DNA of 64,000 nucleotides from Toxorhynchites rutilus septentrionalis (lineage: Eukaryota; Arthropoda; Insecta; Diptera; Culicidae), in NCBI RefSeq assembly GCF_029784135.1, contig NC_073746.1, positions 96,213,515 to 96,277,514 of the forward strand, read 5' to 3'. Under the pieces are notes generated by a model that was not told where the DNA came from, did no database searches, and saw nothing but the letters and a program-made list of their open reading frames with translations. Both the position numbers and the translations under genes were made by a program. Shown here piece after piece: positions 1-11,290 of the stretch (positions within the stretch are counted from its first letter, which is position 1; every line of letters begins with the position of its first letter).

Positions 1-249
1 GAAGGGCACGCAACGTCTCTATGATTAATACACTCCTCCCCCCTCTCTAAGGGGGGCTGCCATACAAACGGAACACAAACTTCTGCATAACTCGAGAACT
101 AATCACGCGCAATTTGGGATGTGAGGGTTTTTGGGTATCGTAAATGTTTCTGTGATGGTATGACACCCCTCCCTCCTATGGAATGAAGAGGAGCTCCCAT
201 AAAATATTACATAAATTTCAACCAAAAATATTCCAACCAAACATGACAA

Positions 250-741
250 GCTAAGGTGGGCGCTTTAGAAGGCACTCTTTTTGAAAGGCAAATTGCTTAT
301 AATGAATTTTTCCACATTCCTCGTCAGTATACGCTCGTAAGTTGGCAGCGCATGTGGAGTGGAGATGAGTTCGGTCGTTGGTTACACACGATTATCCCTA
401 AGGTCTCGACGAGGGCATGGTTCAAGGGATTGAATGTAGGTCGTGATTTCATTCGCGTGATATCTCGGCTTATGTCCAATCACTACAACCTAAACGCGCA
501 TCTCTATCGCATTGGGCTCGCAGCAAACAATCTTTGTGATTGTGGCGATGGCTACCACGACATCGAGCATGTTGTCTGGTCGTGTATCCGGTTCCATGCT
601 GCTCGCTCTCAGCTCTCTAGAGCACTGAGAGCACAAGGCAGACAATCGGATATCCCCGTCCGGGATATCTTAGGTAGCCGTGATCCTGATCTTCTGCTTC
701 ATCTATACCTGTTCCTCAGAAACGCCGATGTCAACGTTTAA
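250..741 (+). pseudogene. LOA-type LINE ORF2, C-terminal RNase H end and zinc-binding tail
   Basis: The frame is open from the first base of the LINE (residues AKVGALEG) to a stop at 739-741. It encodes only the last part of ORF2: the end of the RNase H domain (the AKVG that follows the final catalytic Asp in the complete relative at 8276-11290), a helical linker, and a cysteine/histidine cluster of the form CDCGDGYHDIEHVVWSC near residue 95. It aligns along its whole length with the C-terminus of the minus-strand ORF at 8276-9625, with many substitutions, so the two LINEs are related families rather than copies of one source. Reverse transcriptase and endonuclease are absent through 5' truncation. 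It is not a free-standing gene. Confidence 0.88.
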
Positions 742-765
742 TGATGTTTCCTTCGTTGTGTCCCC

Positions 766-827
766 GACTAAAAGTTTATCGATCGGATAGGAGGGATATG
801 TCCTATCCGATCGATAAACTTTTAGTC
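766..827 (+). repeat. Perfect 27-bp hairpin in the LINE 3' untranslated region
   Basis: Two 27-bp arms, 766-792 (starting GACTAAAAG) and 801-827 (ending CTTTTAGTC), are exact reverse complements separated by 8 bases. It lies 24 bases after the ORF2 stop. It could be a recognition structure for the element's own reverse transcriptase. The second copy at 35696 is truncated inside the right arm. Confidence 0.9.
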
Positions 828-1871
828 GCGGCAATACATACACACACTCTTTACAGACACTCGGGCCAAAGGTTGTGCAGTCCACTGATCATTCAACAAG
901 AGCCAAAGGTTGTACCGCTCATGACAACTCTACACGAACTGATGATTGCGCCGGCTAGTGACCATTCTATCCTGGATTCCTCGAGTCGAGAAAGACGCAC
1001 CACGCTAGATATGAGGTACAAACTAGGGGGGCGTTGCTGATTAATGGTCAGCTGCATCCCAATAGGAAGTATCCCGTGTCGGGCACACGTACAGAGCATT
1101 GGAGACAGCAACATCCGAATTACGAAAACACTTGTAATACTAACCTCGAGCCAACCGCGAGTAATCGGTTACATATTACTAACATAGATAATAAGAAAAT
1201 TTGTATTGAACTCCCTGCCCCGTGAGGCTAACGCCATATGAGCCTTTATAAAAATATATATTTTGGAAAAAAAAACATGACAATTGAAAATTTTCGGAAA
1301 ACTCTGAAGGAAAAAGGGAAAATTCGGAAAATTAAATTCCCATATGTTCTACAATTACATAGTGACAAGTGCTGTTAGTTCATTTGATGTGATGCGCTAG
1401 CGAAATTGATTTTTGTTCGAAACTGGAAATGGATTTTAATGTGATGAAACGCACTCCTATATCTTCTTCTATCTATAGCAATAAAAAAGTATCACCAAAT
1501 AAATTTTTAATTATAAGATCAGAAGTTGAGGAAAGAATTGTCCGATTTAGGTCTTTCTTTATCCTATCATATTTTCTGTATAAAACATTTATTCCATGTA
1601 ACGGAGAAGCATGTTATTTGCAAGTGGTTGAAAAATCTTGATCGAGAATTGTGTCTGAAAATAATCTGATATTATAATGATGAGTTTTGATAAAAATACT
1701 AGAAATTTTATTAAAAGGTAAATTCAACGGGGTAGATTAGAAGATCAATCAATGAACAGTTCTACGATTGAGCCCATGAATTTGCTCATAGTAAGAAAAC
1801 GTGAATGTTTGAAGGTATTGATAACAAAAAAAACAAATTTTGGGCGGGACGAAGTTTGCCGGGTCAGCTAG

Positions 1872-2450
1872 TACCCAATATTACCCATAATAAACATAAT
1901 AAGCTCTTTGGCTTGAATGTAATTCTCAATTTCAAGGGAATTGGCAGATTATTTTTCAGCAACGATAACATCTTTCCAGATTCTCCTCGATACTCGAAGC
2001 CCACCAGTGGTTAATGCTAACTCGATAACCACCTGTTCATTACACTTGATTGAAAAATCACAAAACTAAATGTATTTGGTAGCAGTGTTATATGGTTAGA
2101 AAACATTAAAATAAACTCTTTCTCATGAATGTTTTTTTCATTTCCCTGGGGAACTGGCAGATTATTTTTCAGTAACGATAACATCTTTCCGGAATCTGCT
2201 CGATGCTGGATGGCAACCAAATGAAAATAGTTCCTCGCGTGTATGTGTTTGTGGCGGCTGCTCCGATGTATCAAGTGGAACCGTTTGTGGCATCACTTTC
2301 CTCCTCCTGGATTCCCTTCTGACCTAAGGTGCACAAACAGACTCTCGGTGACACCGTTCATCCGCGCTTTCATGATAAACGAAGTTAGCTTCACCACAAC
2401 AGCGACAACATGCTCCAATCGCTGTTCAATTATAACTGAGTGGATTTCTT
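1872..2450. other. No gene seen; contains a spaced direct repeat
   Basis: A stretch of about 60 bp is present twice in the same orientation, at about 1935-1995 and 2150-2208, sharing GGCAGATTATTTTTCAG and AACGATAACATCTTTCC with a few differences. The spacing is about 214 bp. No open frame here resembles a known protein. Confidence 0.5.
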
Positions 2451-3555
2451 TTTTTTTTTGACTTAAATTCAATTTTATTCAACGTTTTTTTTATGTATTC
2501 ACATAGTTCAATTATGTACAAGTGATACAGCAGTCTCGCTTTTCATCTTCATTCTGTCAGAATTTAACCTATTTTGTTAGTTTTCGTTTATTTTTTAAGA
2601 ATTCAACTTGGGGGTATTTGTGCATTTGCAACTAGTGAACTTAACATCTGAAACCAAAACTAACACAAACTATTTACATCTTATAACTAATATTTACAAG
2701 GAATTCTTATTAAAGGGAACTCAGAGTTCCTACATCTGCTAGCAAGGTTGTTCCTTAAATTCTAGCAATTTTGTCTCAGTACTTTATATTCCCGCTAACT
2801 CTTGAATGTCAGCCACTCTTGTGCCGTATGGAATATTCAGAATCATTCGAATGAACCTGTTCTTTCCCACACCGGTGAACCATAATAGATGGCGGGTGAA
2901 ATCATTTGTTTATAGACGGTCAGTTTATTAGAGAGCTGGAGAGCTTGGATTTAAGACAAATTAGCAGGTATACAGCTTTGATTAAAATTGTGCTTCTAAA
3001 CAAAACTTTATCCACATGTTGACTGAAGAGTAGTTTGGAGTCAATGGTTAGGCCAAGATAAGTGACCTGTGAGGACCACTCTATTGGCTCACCATTGAGT
3101 ACTACTTTGCAATTAGGCGCTGGTATAAGCTTGGGAGAAAGTCTATGACGAAAGATGATGGTGTCAGTTTTTGAAGCATTTATTTAAATTTTCCACGATT
3201 TAGCGTAGGAAACGAAGGTATCTAGGCATTGTTGAAGTTTGTTAGTCAGTTCTCGAGGGGTTCTTCCTTTAACTGTAATTGCAGTATCATCCGCAAAGAA
3301 GAAATAGTTACAACCAGCTGGAAGATTAGGAAAATCTGACGTAAAAATATTGTATAAAAGAAGGCTGCCTTGAGGAACACCAGCATTGATGAGACAGTTT
3401 CCTGACTCAACATTGCCCATAGAAACTCTGAATGTTCGATCTTGGAGGTTATTGCGGATAATTTTAACCAGATAAACTGGAGTATTTAGAAGGCAAAGTT
3501 TGTAAATAAGCCCATCATGCCAAACGTTGTCGGCCTGTTTTAAAAGCAATTTTAA
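2451..3555 (-). pseudogene. Jockey-clade LINE fragment, reverse transcriptase
   Basis: Read on the minus strand, 3549-3184 encodes reverse-transcriptase palm motifs: DNVWHDGLIYKL (around motif A), AGVPQGSLL and FFADDTAI with the paired catalytic aspartates. After a stop near 3183 the same frame continues (NASKTDTIIFRHRL) towards the thumb region. The pattern of RT without RNase H and the wording of these motifs are closest to Jockey-clade LINEs such as mosquito Juan. The 3' end is marked by the T run at 2451-2459 (a poly(A) tail read in reverse). Endonuclease and ORF1 are missing, and at least one nonsense codon and a small deletion in the VPQGS region are present. I found no clear target duplication. 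Confidence 0.82.
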
Positions 3556-5419
3556 GGCTATTGAAACAAGTTTTTGGATGAAAAAGTAACAAGTATAGAA
3601 CGCATAGACATTTTATCTTTCGAATGAAGTGTTTATCATAACATTTCGTTCGGTTGTTTAGGAGCTATTAACGTTCAAAACCTCGGTCTCCGTCGTAACG
3701 CTTTAGTTTTCGAAACTTTGATTTTACACCCCGGTATAGAAATGAAAGACGTAGTCCTACGTCAAAAATCTGAAGTTTTGAATAATTTACGCTTCTGTTC
3801 TCGAAACTGGATAAAACTAATATTTCCTCAATACCTTAAGAAATTCATGATGATAATCTTTACTTATAATTGAATGTCGATTTGTACTTTGCTATGTGAT
3901 TCATCATACGCAACCATGCGAATACCTAAACCAGATGAACCAGCTTGAAACCTAAATCCCAATTATAATAAGTTGTTCGCAGCATTGTGTACATAATATG
4001 ACCTTCATTGCAAATTCACTTCCACAAACTCACTTCCATTAGCGTGGAATTCACCGAATACCGCAAAACAACAAATTCAACGGAATCTGTTCCCAAATCC
4101 GAGAGCAATGATTTATTCAGCCGTTTCCCATCCTTCAATTGATTCGTTTATCCGGCGTTCGACCTTCCCGAGATTGCAATTTCTGTGTCTCCAAGGCGGA
4201 CACTTTTTTTTATCGTTTTGCTCGGTCGCGGTTTCTTCCTGTCGAATATTTCGCTCCAAACAAAACAACTTGTGCGTTTCTGTCTTGTTTTGCCAATTCT
4301 GGGATTCCATAGGAGTTTTTTTTCGTTCATCCTGATTCTCCCTCAACTTACGGTCGGCTTCTTGTGCCAATCCAGCGAAGACCCTCCGCGCGATCAGCTC
4401 CAACAACGAGCAAAAAAATCGCTCACTACGGCGGGTGTTTGCTAAATGTCAACTGTCAGCTGTTTGTTTGGGTTCTCTCGTTTTTTTCTGAGGGGGGGGG
4501 GGGTTTCAGTCGACAGGAATTGTGTAGTAGCGAGAATAAACAGAAACCGTTGCTGTTCGTCGAGAATGCCGATTTTTTCGTCAGTTTCGATCCCGGGAAG
4601 TGAATGCGCAATTCAACTCGGAGGTTCCCCCCGGGCCACCAAGGGGATGATTGCATTGCGCTGAGCCTTCAGATTGTCATGTTGTATCGACTTTGTTTAC
4701 CCCTGGCGCTGCTGACGTAGGCGAGACGAAAAGCAAATTGGTGAGTGGAAATTGGATAAAAATAGGAAAGCAAAGAAAGAAAAAAAAAACCTGGATGAAA
4801 ACATATGGTTCCAACTGAAAGAAATCGCACATGGTAACATATTCGGTTCCTTTTGTCGTGGTTATGTGTCGTCATGTCGTCGCATATCTTAAAGCCGTGC
4901 GACAGCGAGAACTCTAGATTTGTTTACTTTGCTCTTTTGATACGTCTTGGTTATCGTGGTGTTTTTTTTTCACCTTCATTCGGGCCCACAGCAGAATATT
5001 TGAGTGCATAGAACACCGTTCATCGCTGCCACGGAGACGGATAATCGGATAAGGAGCAAACTGTTGGCGATAGGAAGGAGAACAGCACCTATTTTGCATG
5101 CTTTCTGCTCGTGCTGTTTACCTATATTTTTATCATCGTCTGCACATGCAAAGAATAATATTCATTCAGTTTTGTTTGATGTCGGGACAGGCTCTTCCTT
5201 TGAATATAGTGAATAGAGGTTACGTTTTTTGGAGTGGCTTTCCGGGAAGTGTGTCGGTGGTGTACAGAGTTCGATTGTTTTTGTCCCACTTTAGAACTGA
5301 CTTATTTGGTTCGTACTTATACGGCCCTGTCTGTTGGAGAGTTGTTATTCCGGTTACCAATCATTTAAAGCCTTTTTTTTTTCATTTTGGTGCAATTTGA
5401 GTTCGTCTCAATCGAATTA
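3556..5419. other. No recognised gene; palindromic motif and a GC-richer stretch
   Basis: At 3748-3763 lies GACGTAGTCCTACGTC, a motif repeated elsewhere in the window (about 39412, 47551 and 48569). From about 4108 to 5400 base composition rises and several short frames are open on both strands. None shows domain signatures, and the overlapping openness is what low stop density gives by chance. The stretch includes a G run at 4493-4502. It could be a host 5' untranslated exon or promoter, but I cannot show it. Confidence 0.35.
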
Positions 5420-5506
5420 CAGTCTATCGCAAAATTAAGTATACACCTCATGCGGCTTTTTCATCGTAAAATTGATTCATTTTACTCTCATGTAGTGATA
5501 AGAAAA

Positions 5507-5770
5507 CAATTGAGGGGCTTAGAATGAAAGGGGGGTAAGTGATTTGATCGATTTCTCTACATCGACTCTCTCTTTGGGTCATAACTTAGCTGCAAATACA
5601 TTCCCAGCTGTATTTACCAACGTGGACAATAGGTCAGAACCTCATCTATCGGATTCTATAGCAAACTTAAATTGGAACGTTTTTACAGTTGAGTTATTAA
5701 CTAAATAAAAAGTTGATGAAGAGAAATCGATCAAGTCACTTACACCCCTTGCATTCTGAGCCCCACAATT
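5507..5770. mobile_element. MITE with about 48-bp inverted repeats
   Basis: The left arm (AATTGAGGGGCTTAGAATG onward to about 5557) and the right arm (about 5721-5770) are near-perfect reverse complements over about 48 bp, including GATCGATTTCTC and its complement. There is no coding capacity. It is about 260 bp long and sits in the left flank of the Tc1-like unit. Superfamily not determined. Confidence 0.7.
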
Positions 5771-5823
5771 AAAATTGTCATATTTGTACTTCATATTTCA
5801 TATACGAATAAAAAATCTCGAAT

Positions 5824-7100
5824 TAAGACGTGGTAAAATTGAGTGTACAGTTTAAGTTTTTCTTAAAAAGAAAATTGAAATCAGTTCAGAAATGTTAACA
5901 GATAACAAAAATCAATCCCCTAGTATCTGGTTCGGTCCCCCTTTGGCGTCCAGCACTTTTTACAAGCGCCGTGTTAGGATTTCTGAACACTGTCGACGGA
6001 AGTGCCTCCCAGATTTCCGTGATCGTCGTTTTGAGTTCCGCTATGTTCCTTTTATTCTTCAGATGGTTCTTTATTTCCTCCCATAGATACTCAATAGTGT
6101 TGAAGTCCGGTAATTGCGGAGGTGTTTTGAGTTGATTGGGACATTATAGAGCAGGTATTTCCGCACGATGAGGCCAGTTTGCTTCGGGTCATTATTCTGT
6201 TGAAAGTAGTAATCACGAGGGAGACCTAATTTCAGAACGGGAGACTGCAGGTTATGTTTCAGGAAGATCTATTAAGCCATTTAGTCTATCGCCGAATCGA
6301 TAAACTCCATGGTTTCAGATCCAGAAGCCGCCAATGTACCATACATCATCTGACTACCGCAGTCGTGTTTTACTGTGGGAACCAAATGCTGAACCTGGAG
6401 CACCGATACTGATACCCTCCCCACCATCTGTCTTCCATCCGATTCAAAGAGATTGGTTTTCGGCTCATCCGTATAAAGGACCTTGTTCCAGAACTCCTTA
6501 GGTTTGTTTACACATGTATTAGCAAACTATAGTCGTTTTTTCATATTCACCTTTGAGATGAAATAATTTTCACGGCCAATACGACCTCTCAGATTGTTCC
6601 TGTATTCTGCTCTCCGAGAGCAGTATCTGCACTGACAGGTCTTCCAATGATACCGGCCACTTCGGTAGTCAATTTAGGAATGTTTGTTATAGGGTTCTTT
6701 CGCAATGTTCGCATAATTACTCGTTCATCATCAGAAGACAGGATACGTTTATGTCTTCTACTCGGGAGATTTCCCATGGTTCCTTCGTATTTCCACTTGT
6801 TTATGATTTTATTTGCTGTAAAGTGAGTTCTTCCGACTATATCTGCAATGTATTTCCACGACAATTCATATTTATTATCATTGTACGTGCAACAATATCT
6901 ATTTCATTCATCTAACTTGCCATTTTTATAAAACAAATGCAAACATCAATAACACACAAAAACCAACGCTGCCCAAGCAATGGTTAAGTGTTGACACCAA
7001 ACACTGATGAAAAAAGTACGCTAATTCGCAAAGAAACTCACTTATAAGTCTAATTTGTTCGGAAAAATTTAAGGTGTACACTCAATTTAGCGATGCCTAG
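5824..7100 (-). mobile_element. Degenerate Tc1-like transposon, about 1.28 kb
   Basis: Imperfect inverted ends share AAATTGAGTGTACA (left about 5834-5850, right about 7074-7090 reversed). The right end is followed by TA at 7101-7102. Length and the enclosed minus-strand transposase remnant fit Tc1. Its ends are similar to those of the outer element at 5420-7301. Confidence 0.65.
5905..6912 (-). pseudogene. Tc1-family transposase, broken
   Basis: On the minus strand 6864-6589 encodes an N-terminal helix-turn-helix region (IADIVGRTHFTANKIINKW, then PSRRHKRILSSDDERVI), the paired DNA-binding region of Tc1 transposases. Further downstream, in shifted frames, come the catalytic-domain pieces: YTDEPKTNLFESDG near 6460, TVKHDCGSQMMYG near 6360, YYFQQNNDPKQTG near 6200 and TIEYLWEEIKNHLKNK near 6080. 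The second catalytic Asp position reads Asn (QQNND). Several frameshifts and stops separate the parts, so no full protein of about 340 residues can be made. It lies inside its own inverted repeats. Confidence 0.83.
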
Positions 7101-7922
7101 TATAGATATTGTTTTCTATTTTTAGGAATAAACAATTAGCAGAAAACTTTTCTCGGATTGTTGTTGCACGTACAGCTAGTTAAATGTGTGTGTAATAAAT
7201 ATGCATCAAAAGAATCAATGTAAATATTCAAAATATTTCATATCAAATAAATGGAAAGTATCGTCAAGTAGTATTTGTATACTCAATTTTGCGATAGACT
7301 GTATATATCAAATCATTGGGGAAGAATGTTTGGATGAACATTTGTTGATACACTCACCTGGAATAAAAAGAAACAAATAAATAATTCAGTTTTAGTTTTT
7401 TTTTCTGTAAATGAAAGAAAAAAAAGTATGACAATTGAACGTTCAAATTGGTTATTATAGAGCCTGATCAGGAACGATGAAAACGAAATTAAAAGTATGT
7501 CATACAAATGAAACACAAAATTTCTGCATAACTCGAGAACTAATCAAGCACAATTTGGGATGTGAGGGTTTTTGGGTATGAGAAATGTTTCTATGATGGT
7601 ATGACACCCCTCCACACATGACAATTGAAAATTTTCTGAAGGAAAAAGGGAAAATTCAGGAAATTAAATTCCCGTGTATAAAACATTTATTCCATGTAAC
7701 GGAGAAACATGTTATTTGCAAGTGATTGAAAAATCTTGAACGAGAATTGTGTCTGAAAATAATCTGATATTTTAATGATGAGTTTTGTTAGAAATACTAG
7801 GAATTTTATAGTAAAAGGTAAATTCAACGGGGTCGATTAAAAAATCAATCAATGGATAGTTCTGCGATTGGAACCATAAAATTGCTCATAGTGAGGAAAC
7901 GTGGATGTTTGAAGGTATTGAT

Positions 7923-10900
7923 TTATTTTTTTTTTTAATTCGTTTATTTTTACAGGCTCAGTTACTTAAGTTTAAAGGAGCCGAATTCTTAAATATATTT
8001 TTAAAACTATATATATATAGAAACAATTTTCTTACATCTATGGTTAGTAAGGTGGAAAACCGATTACTCGCGGTGTACTCGAGTTTAGAAAGGTGACATA
8101 TTTTTAGGAGAAGGATGGGATATAAGGAAATTGTAACAATGTTGATGAGCACTCAATTCTTAAATCTATTCGTATATCTATAGTTTATTTACATTTCAAC
8201 TTATTCTACTATTTATAGCAAGGGGACGAATTACCCGCAAAGGAAGGAAAGGAGGGTATTAGGATGTAGGGACAATCACACACGAAGATCTATAGCTTTA
8301 AGGAAAACATATATATGGGACATGTAATCAAGGTCTAACCGAGCCAACACATCTCTCACCGGCACATTGGGCTGTCTTCCTCGGGCCCGAAGGGAGTTTT
8401 CTAAATTCGATCTGGCGACCAGATACACCTCGCACGACCAAACAATGTGCTCGATGTCGTGATAACCTTGGCCACAAACGCAGAGATTGCTGCTGGCAAG
8501 ATTGAAACGAAAGAGTAGTGCATCTAACGAACAGTGATTGGACATGAGTCGGGAGAAGGTGCGGATAAAGTCCCGACTCAAGTCTAGACTTTTGAACCAC
8601 GGTTTGAGGCTAACCTTAGGGATAATCGAGTGAAACCACCGGCCCAATTCATCTTCGTTCCACTTACGTTGCCAGTTTGCGATGGTATTTTTGCGAACTA
8701 AAGAATAAAATTCATTGAAGGCGATTTGACGCTGATAAATATCGCCTTCACCTACCTTTGCCAATGAGTCAGCCCTCTCATTACCCGGAATTGAGCAATG
8801 TGAAGGGACCCAGACAAAGGTAATGACATAACAGCGTCTGGATAAAGCACTCAAAATTTCTCGTATTCTCTCAAGGAAGTACGGCGAGTGCTTTTCCGGC
8901 CTCACTGAACGGATAGCTTCGACAGAGCTAAGACTATCCGTTACAAAGTAATAGTGTTCAACAGGTCGTGAGGCGACGCTGTCCAGCGCCCAGTATATCG
9001 CTGCCAATTCAGCAATATATACCGAGCAAGGATTCTGAAGACTGTGTGAGGTGCTAAAAAATACGTTGAACACTCCAAATCCTGTGGACTCATTCATAGA
9101 GGACCCATCAGTAAAGTATATATTATCACAATTGATACGCCCATACTTTGCATTGAAGATTGTAGGAACGAACCCCAATCTAAGATAATCTGGATTTTCA
9201 TGGATTTTCTCCTTCATGAACAGATCGAAATGTACAGAGGAATTGATGTAGTCAGGAAAACAAACACGGTTGGGAATATACGAAGAAGGAACAACCTGCA
9301 TAGAGGTGAATTCATGATATGAATTCATGAATCCAGAATGAAAATTTAGCTCGATCAATTGCTCAAAATTTCCGATCACCAATGGATTCATAACCTTACA
9401 CCGGATGAGGAACCGAAGAGATAATAAATTGAAGCGATCTTTTAGTGGGAGTAGGCCTGCCAAAACCTCGAGACTCATGGTATGCGTTGAGGGCATACAT
9501 CCCAACGCAATACGGAGACAAAGATACTGAATTCGCTCGAGTTTAATGAGGTGTGTTTTGGCAGCTGGTTGAAAACAGAAACTGCCATACTCCATCACTG
9601 AGAGAATAGTTGTTCGATACAACATTACAAGATCTTCGGGATGGGCTCCCCACCAGGTGCCGGTAATTGTACGGAGAAAGTTTATTCTTTGTTGGCATTT
9701 TTTACTCAGATACCTAATATGGGCCCCCCAAGTACATTTGGAGTCGAACCAGACCCCAAGATACTTGAATTACATAGCATGAGTGATCGGTTTACCCAAA
9801 AGTTGAAGCTTTGGTTTTGCTGGTCTATGCTTCCTAGAAAAAACCACCATCTCTGTTTTCTCCGTGGAGAATTCGATCCCTAGCCCAATGGCCCAGGTTG
9901 AAAAATTGTTCAAAGTATCTTGTAAGGGTCCTTGCAGGTCGGATTCGTTTGATCCTACGACAGACACCATTCCATCATCTGCAAGTTGTCTTAGGCTGCA
10001 ATTTTGTGTAAGGCAATTGTCGATGTCGCTTACATAGAAGTTGTACAAAAGGGGGCTTAAACATGAGCCCTGGGGGAGGCCCATGTAAGAGACCCGACTT
10101 ACTGCCGAATCTCCGTGAGAAAAGTTCAAATGTTTCTCACAAAGCAAGTTATATAACATATTATTCAATAGAGGCGGCAAACCCCGAGAGTGTAATTTGT
10201 CTGACAAAACCTCTATTGAAACAGAATCAAAGGCCCCCTTTATGTCCAAGAATACTGAAGCCATTTGTTTTTTTTCGGCGTAAGCCATTTGAATTTCTGA
10301 AGAAAGCAACGCAAGACAATCATTCGTCCCCTTGCCCCTGCGGAACCCATATTGTGTATCTGAGAGTAGGCCATTCGTTTCAACCCAATGATCAAGGCGA
10401 AACAAGATCATTTTCTCCAACAATTTCCGTATACAAGACAGCATTGCTATTGGGCGGTACGAATTGAAGTCGGACGCGGGTTTTCCGGGTTTTTGAATAG
10501 CTATAACTCGTACTTGTCTCCAATCATCTGGAACAATATTATGCTCCAGAAACCGATTAAATAAGTTCAACAAGCGATGTTTCGCCACATCAGGGAGTTT
10601 TTTCAGCAAGTTGAACTTAATTCTATCCGATCCCGGAGCAGAATTGTTACATGAAAGGAGAGCAAGAGAGAATTCTACCATCGAAAACTCGGAATCAAGA
10701 TCGCACCTATCTTGTGGTATATCTCGAACAATTTTTTGCACAGGAGCGGAATCAGGACAAACCTTCCGTGCAAAATTCAAAATCCATCGATGTGAATATT
10801 CTTCGCTTTCATTCGTTGAAGAGCGATTTCTCATGTTTCGAGCCACTTTCCATAATTTTTTCATTGACGTTTCTCGTGACAAACCACCCACGAAATTTCG

Positions 10901-11290
10901 CCAATAAGCACGTTTTTTCCCTTTGATCAAGTTTTTAAATTGATTTTCAAGGTCCAAATACGTCTGAAAATTTTCAGGGGTTCCACGTTTCCGAAAAGCT
11001 TTAAATGCATTCGATTTTTCTACATAAAGCTTGGAACATATGCTATCCCACCATAGATTGGGAGGCCTTCGACGAATAGTGGAACCTGGGATGGGTTTCG
11101 TTTGAGCGCGAACCGCGCTGTCATAGATCAAACGAGAAAGGAAGTTATACTCCTCCAATGGAGGTAAACCATCTCTGGAATTGATGGCTAGAGCAACTGC
11201 GTCCGCATATTTTTTCCAGTCAATGTGTCTTGTGAGGTCATATGCCATCTTTATAGATTCAGAAGAATTCGACCCAATGGTGATGGAAAT
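7923..11290 (-). mobile_element. LOA-clade LINE, 5'-truncated, 15-bp target duplication
   Basis: The 3,368-bp insertion is flanked by identical TTTGAAGGTATTGAT at 7908-7922 and 11291-11305. Read on the minus strand it starts inside ORF2 between the endonuclease and reverse transcriptase, contains RT and RNase H, then about 350 bp of untranslated sequence, and ends in a poly(A) tail (T run at about 7925-7937). ORF1 and the endonuclease are lost by 5' truncation. The same 3' end recurs at 26402-26964. Confidence 0.93.
8276..11290 (-). pseudogene. LOA-clade ORF2: reverse transcriptase plus RNase H, one nonsense codon
   Basis: One reading frame runs from the insertion edge at 11290 to a stop at 8276, interrupted only by TAA at 9770-9772. 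Domains in order: linker with RRPPNLWWDSICSKLY; reverse transcriptase with VFLDIKGAFDSV (motif A), GLPQGSCLSPLL and LADDGMV (catalytic Asp pair); thumb region with FKYLGVWFDSK just after the stop; RNase H with all four acidic residues visible (FTDGSS, YIAELAA, VTDSLS, NERADSLAK); and a C-terminal Cys/His cluster (LCVCGQGYHDIEHIVWSC). RT followed by RNase H and this tail is typical of the LOA and I groups; mosquito Lian is a known LOA member. The open frame in the flank upstream of 11290 belongs to the host repeat, not to the LINE. The start and the endonuclease are missing. Confidence 0.92.

Larger units (their letters stand above)
250..1274 (+). mobile_element. 5'-truncated LOA-clade LINE with 9-bp target duplication
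   Basis: A 1,025-bp insertion lies inside Helitron-like copy 1. It is flanked by identical ACATGACAA at 241-249 and 1275-1283. The uninterrupted sequence is seen at about 7617-7630 in copy 2. The insert begins inside the C-terminal RNase H coding region, carries about 530 bp of 3' untranslated sequence and ends with an A run. Variable-length target duplication, 5' truncation and an A-rich 3' end are typical of target-primed reverse transcription. A second copy of its 3' end lies at 35696-36162. Confidence 0.9.
1..1871 (+). mobile_element. Non-autonomous Helitron-like repeat, copy 1, split by a LINE
   Basis: The segments 1-249 and 1275-1871 are one repeat copy: the same order of sequence occurs at 7496-7922 plus 11291-11354 and, reversed, at 42650-43075. 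The right end reads GCCGGGTCAGCTAG followed by T. A weak stem (GGCGGG paired with TTTGCC, using G-T pairs) lies a few bases before CTAG. A CTAG end, a preceding short hairpin, insertion next to T and no target duplication are the hallmarks of Helitrons. No Rep/helicase coding is present, so any movement would depend on a partner. The left end is outside the window or unrecognised. Family assignment is inference; the repeat itself is directly visible. Confidence 0.6.
5420..7301. mobile_element. Tc1-like element with CAGTCTATCGC ends, containing nested elements
   Basis: The left end CAGTCTATCGCAAAATT and the right end (reverse complement CAGTCTATCGCAAAATT, continuing GAGTATAC) form terminal inverted repeats next to TA on both sides (5418-5419 and 7302-7303). 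This is the Tc1/mariner target pattern. Inside lie a smaller MITE (about 5507-5770) and a degenerate Tc1 transposase unit (about 5824-7100) whose own ends resemble these, so the outer unit seems to have received a relative. Confidence 0.75.

Noticed and set aside
4108..4664. Cluster of open frames as a host gene
   Set aside because: Frames overlap on both strands without motifs; a promoter or untranslated exon is possible but cannot be supported.
8328..8600. 90-codon minus-strand frame
   Set aside because: It is a shifted frame within the LOA ORF2 C-terminus.
9641..9883. 80-codon plus-strand frame
   Set aside because: It is antisense to the LOA ORF2 around its nonsense codon.
10063..10467. 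134-codon plus-strand frame
   Set aside because: It is antisense to the LOA reverse transcriptase, which explains the openness.
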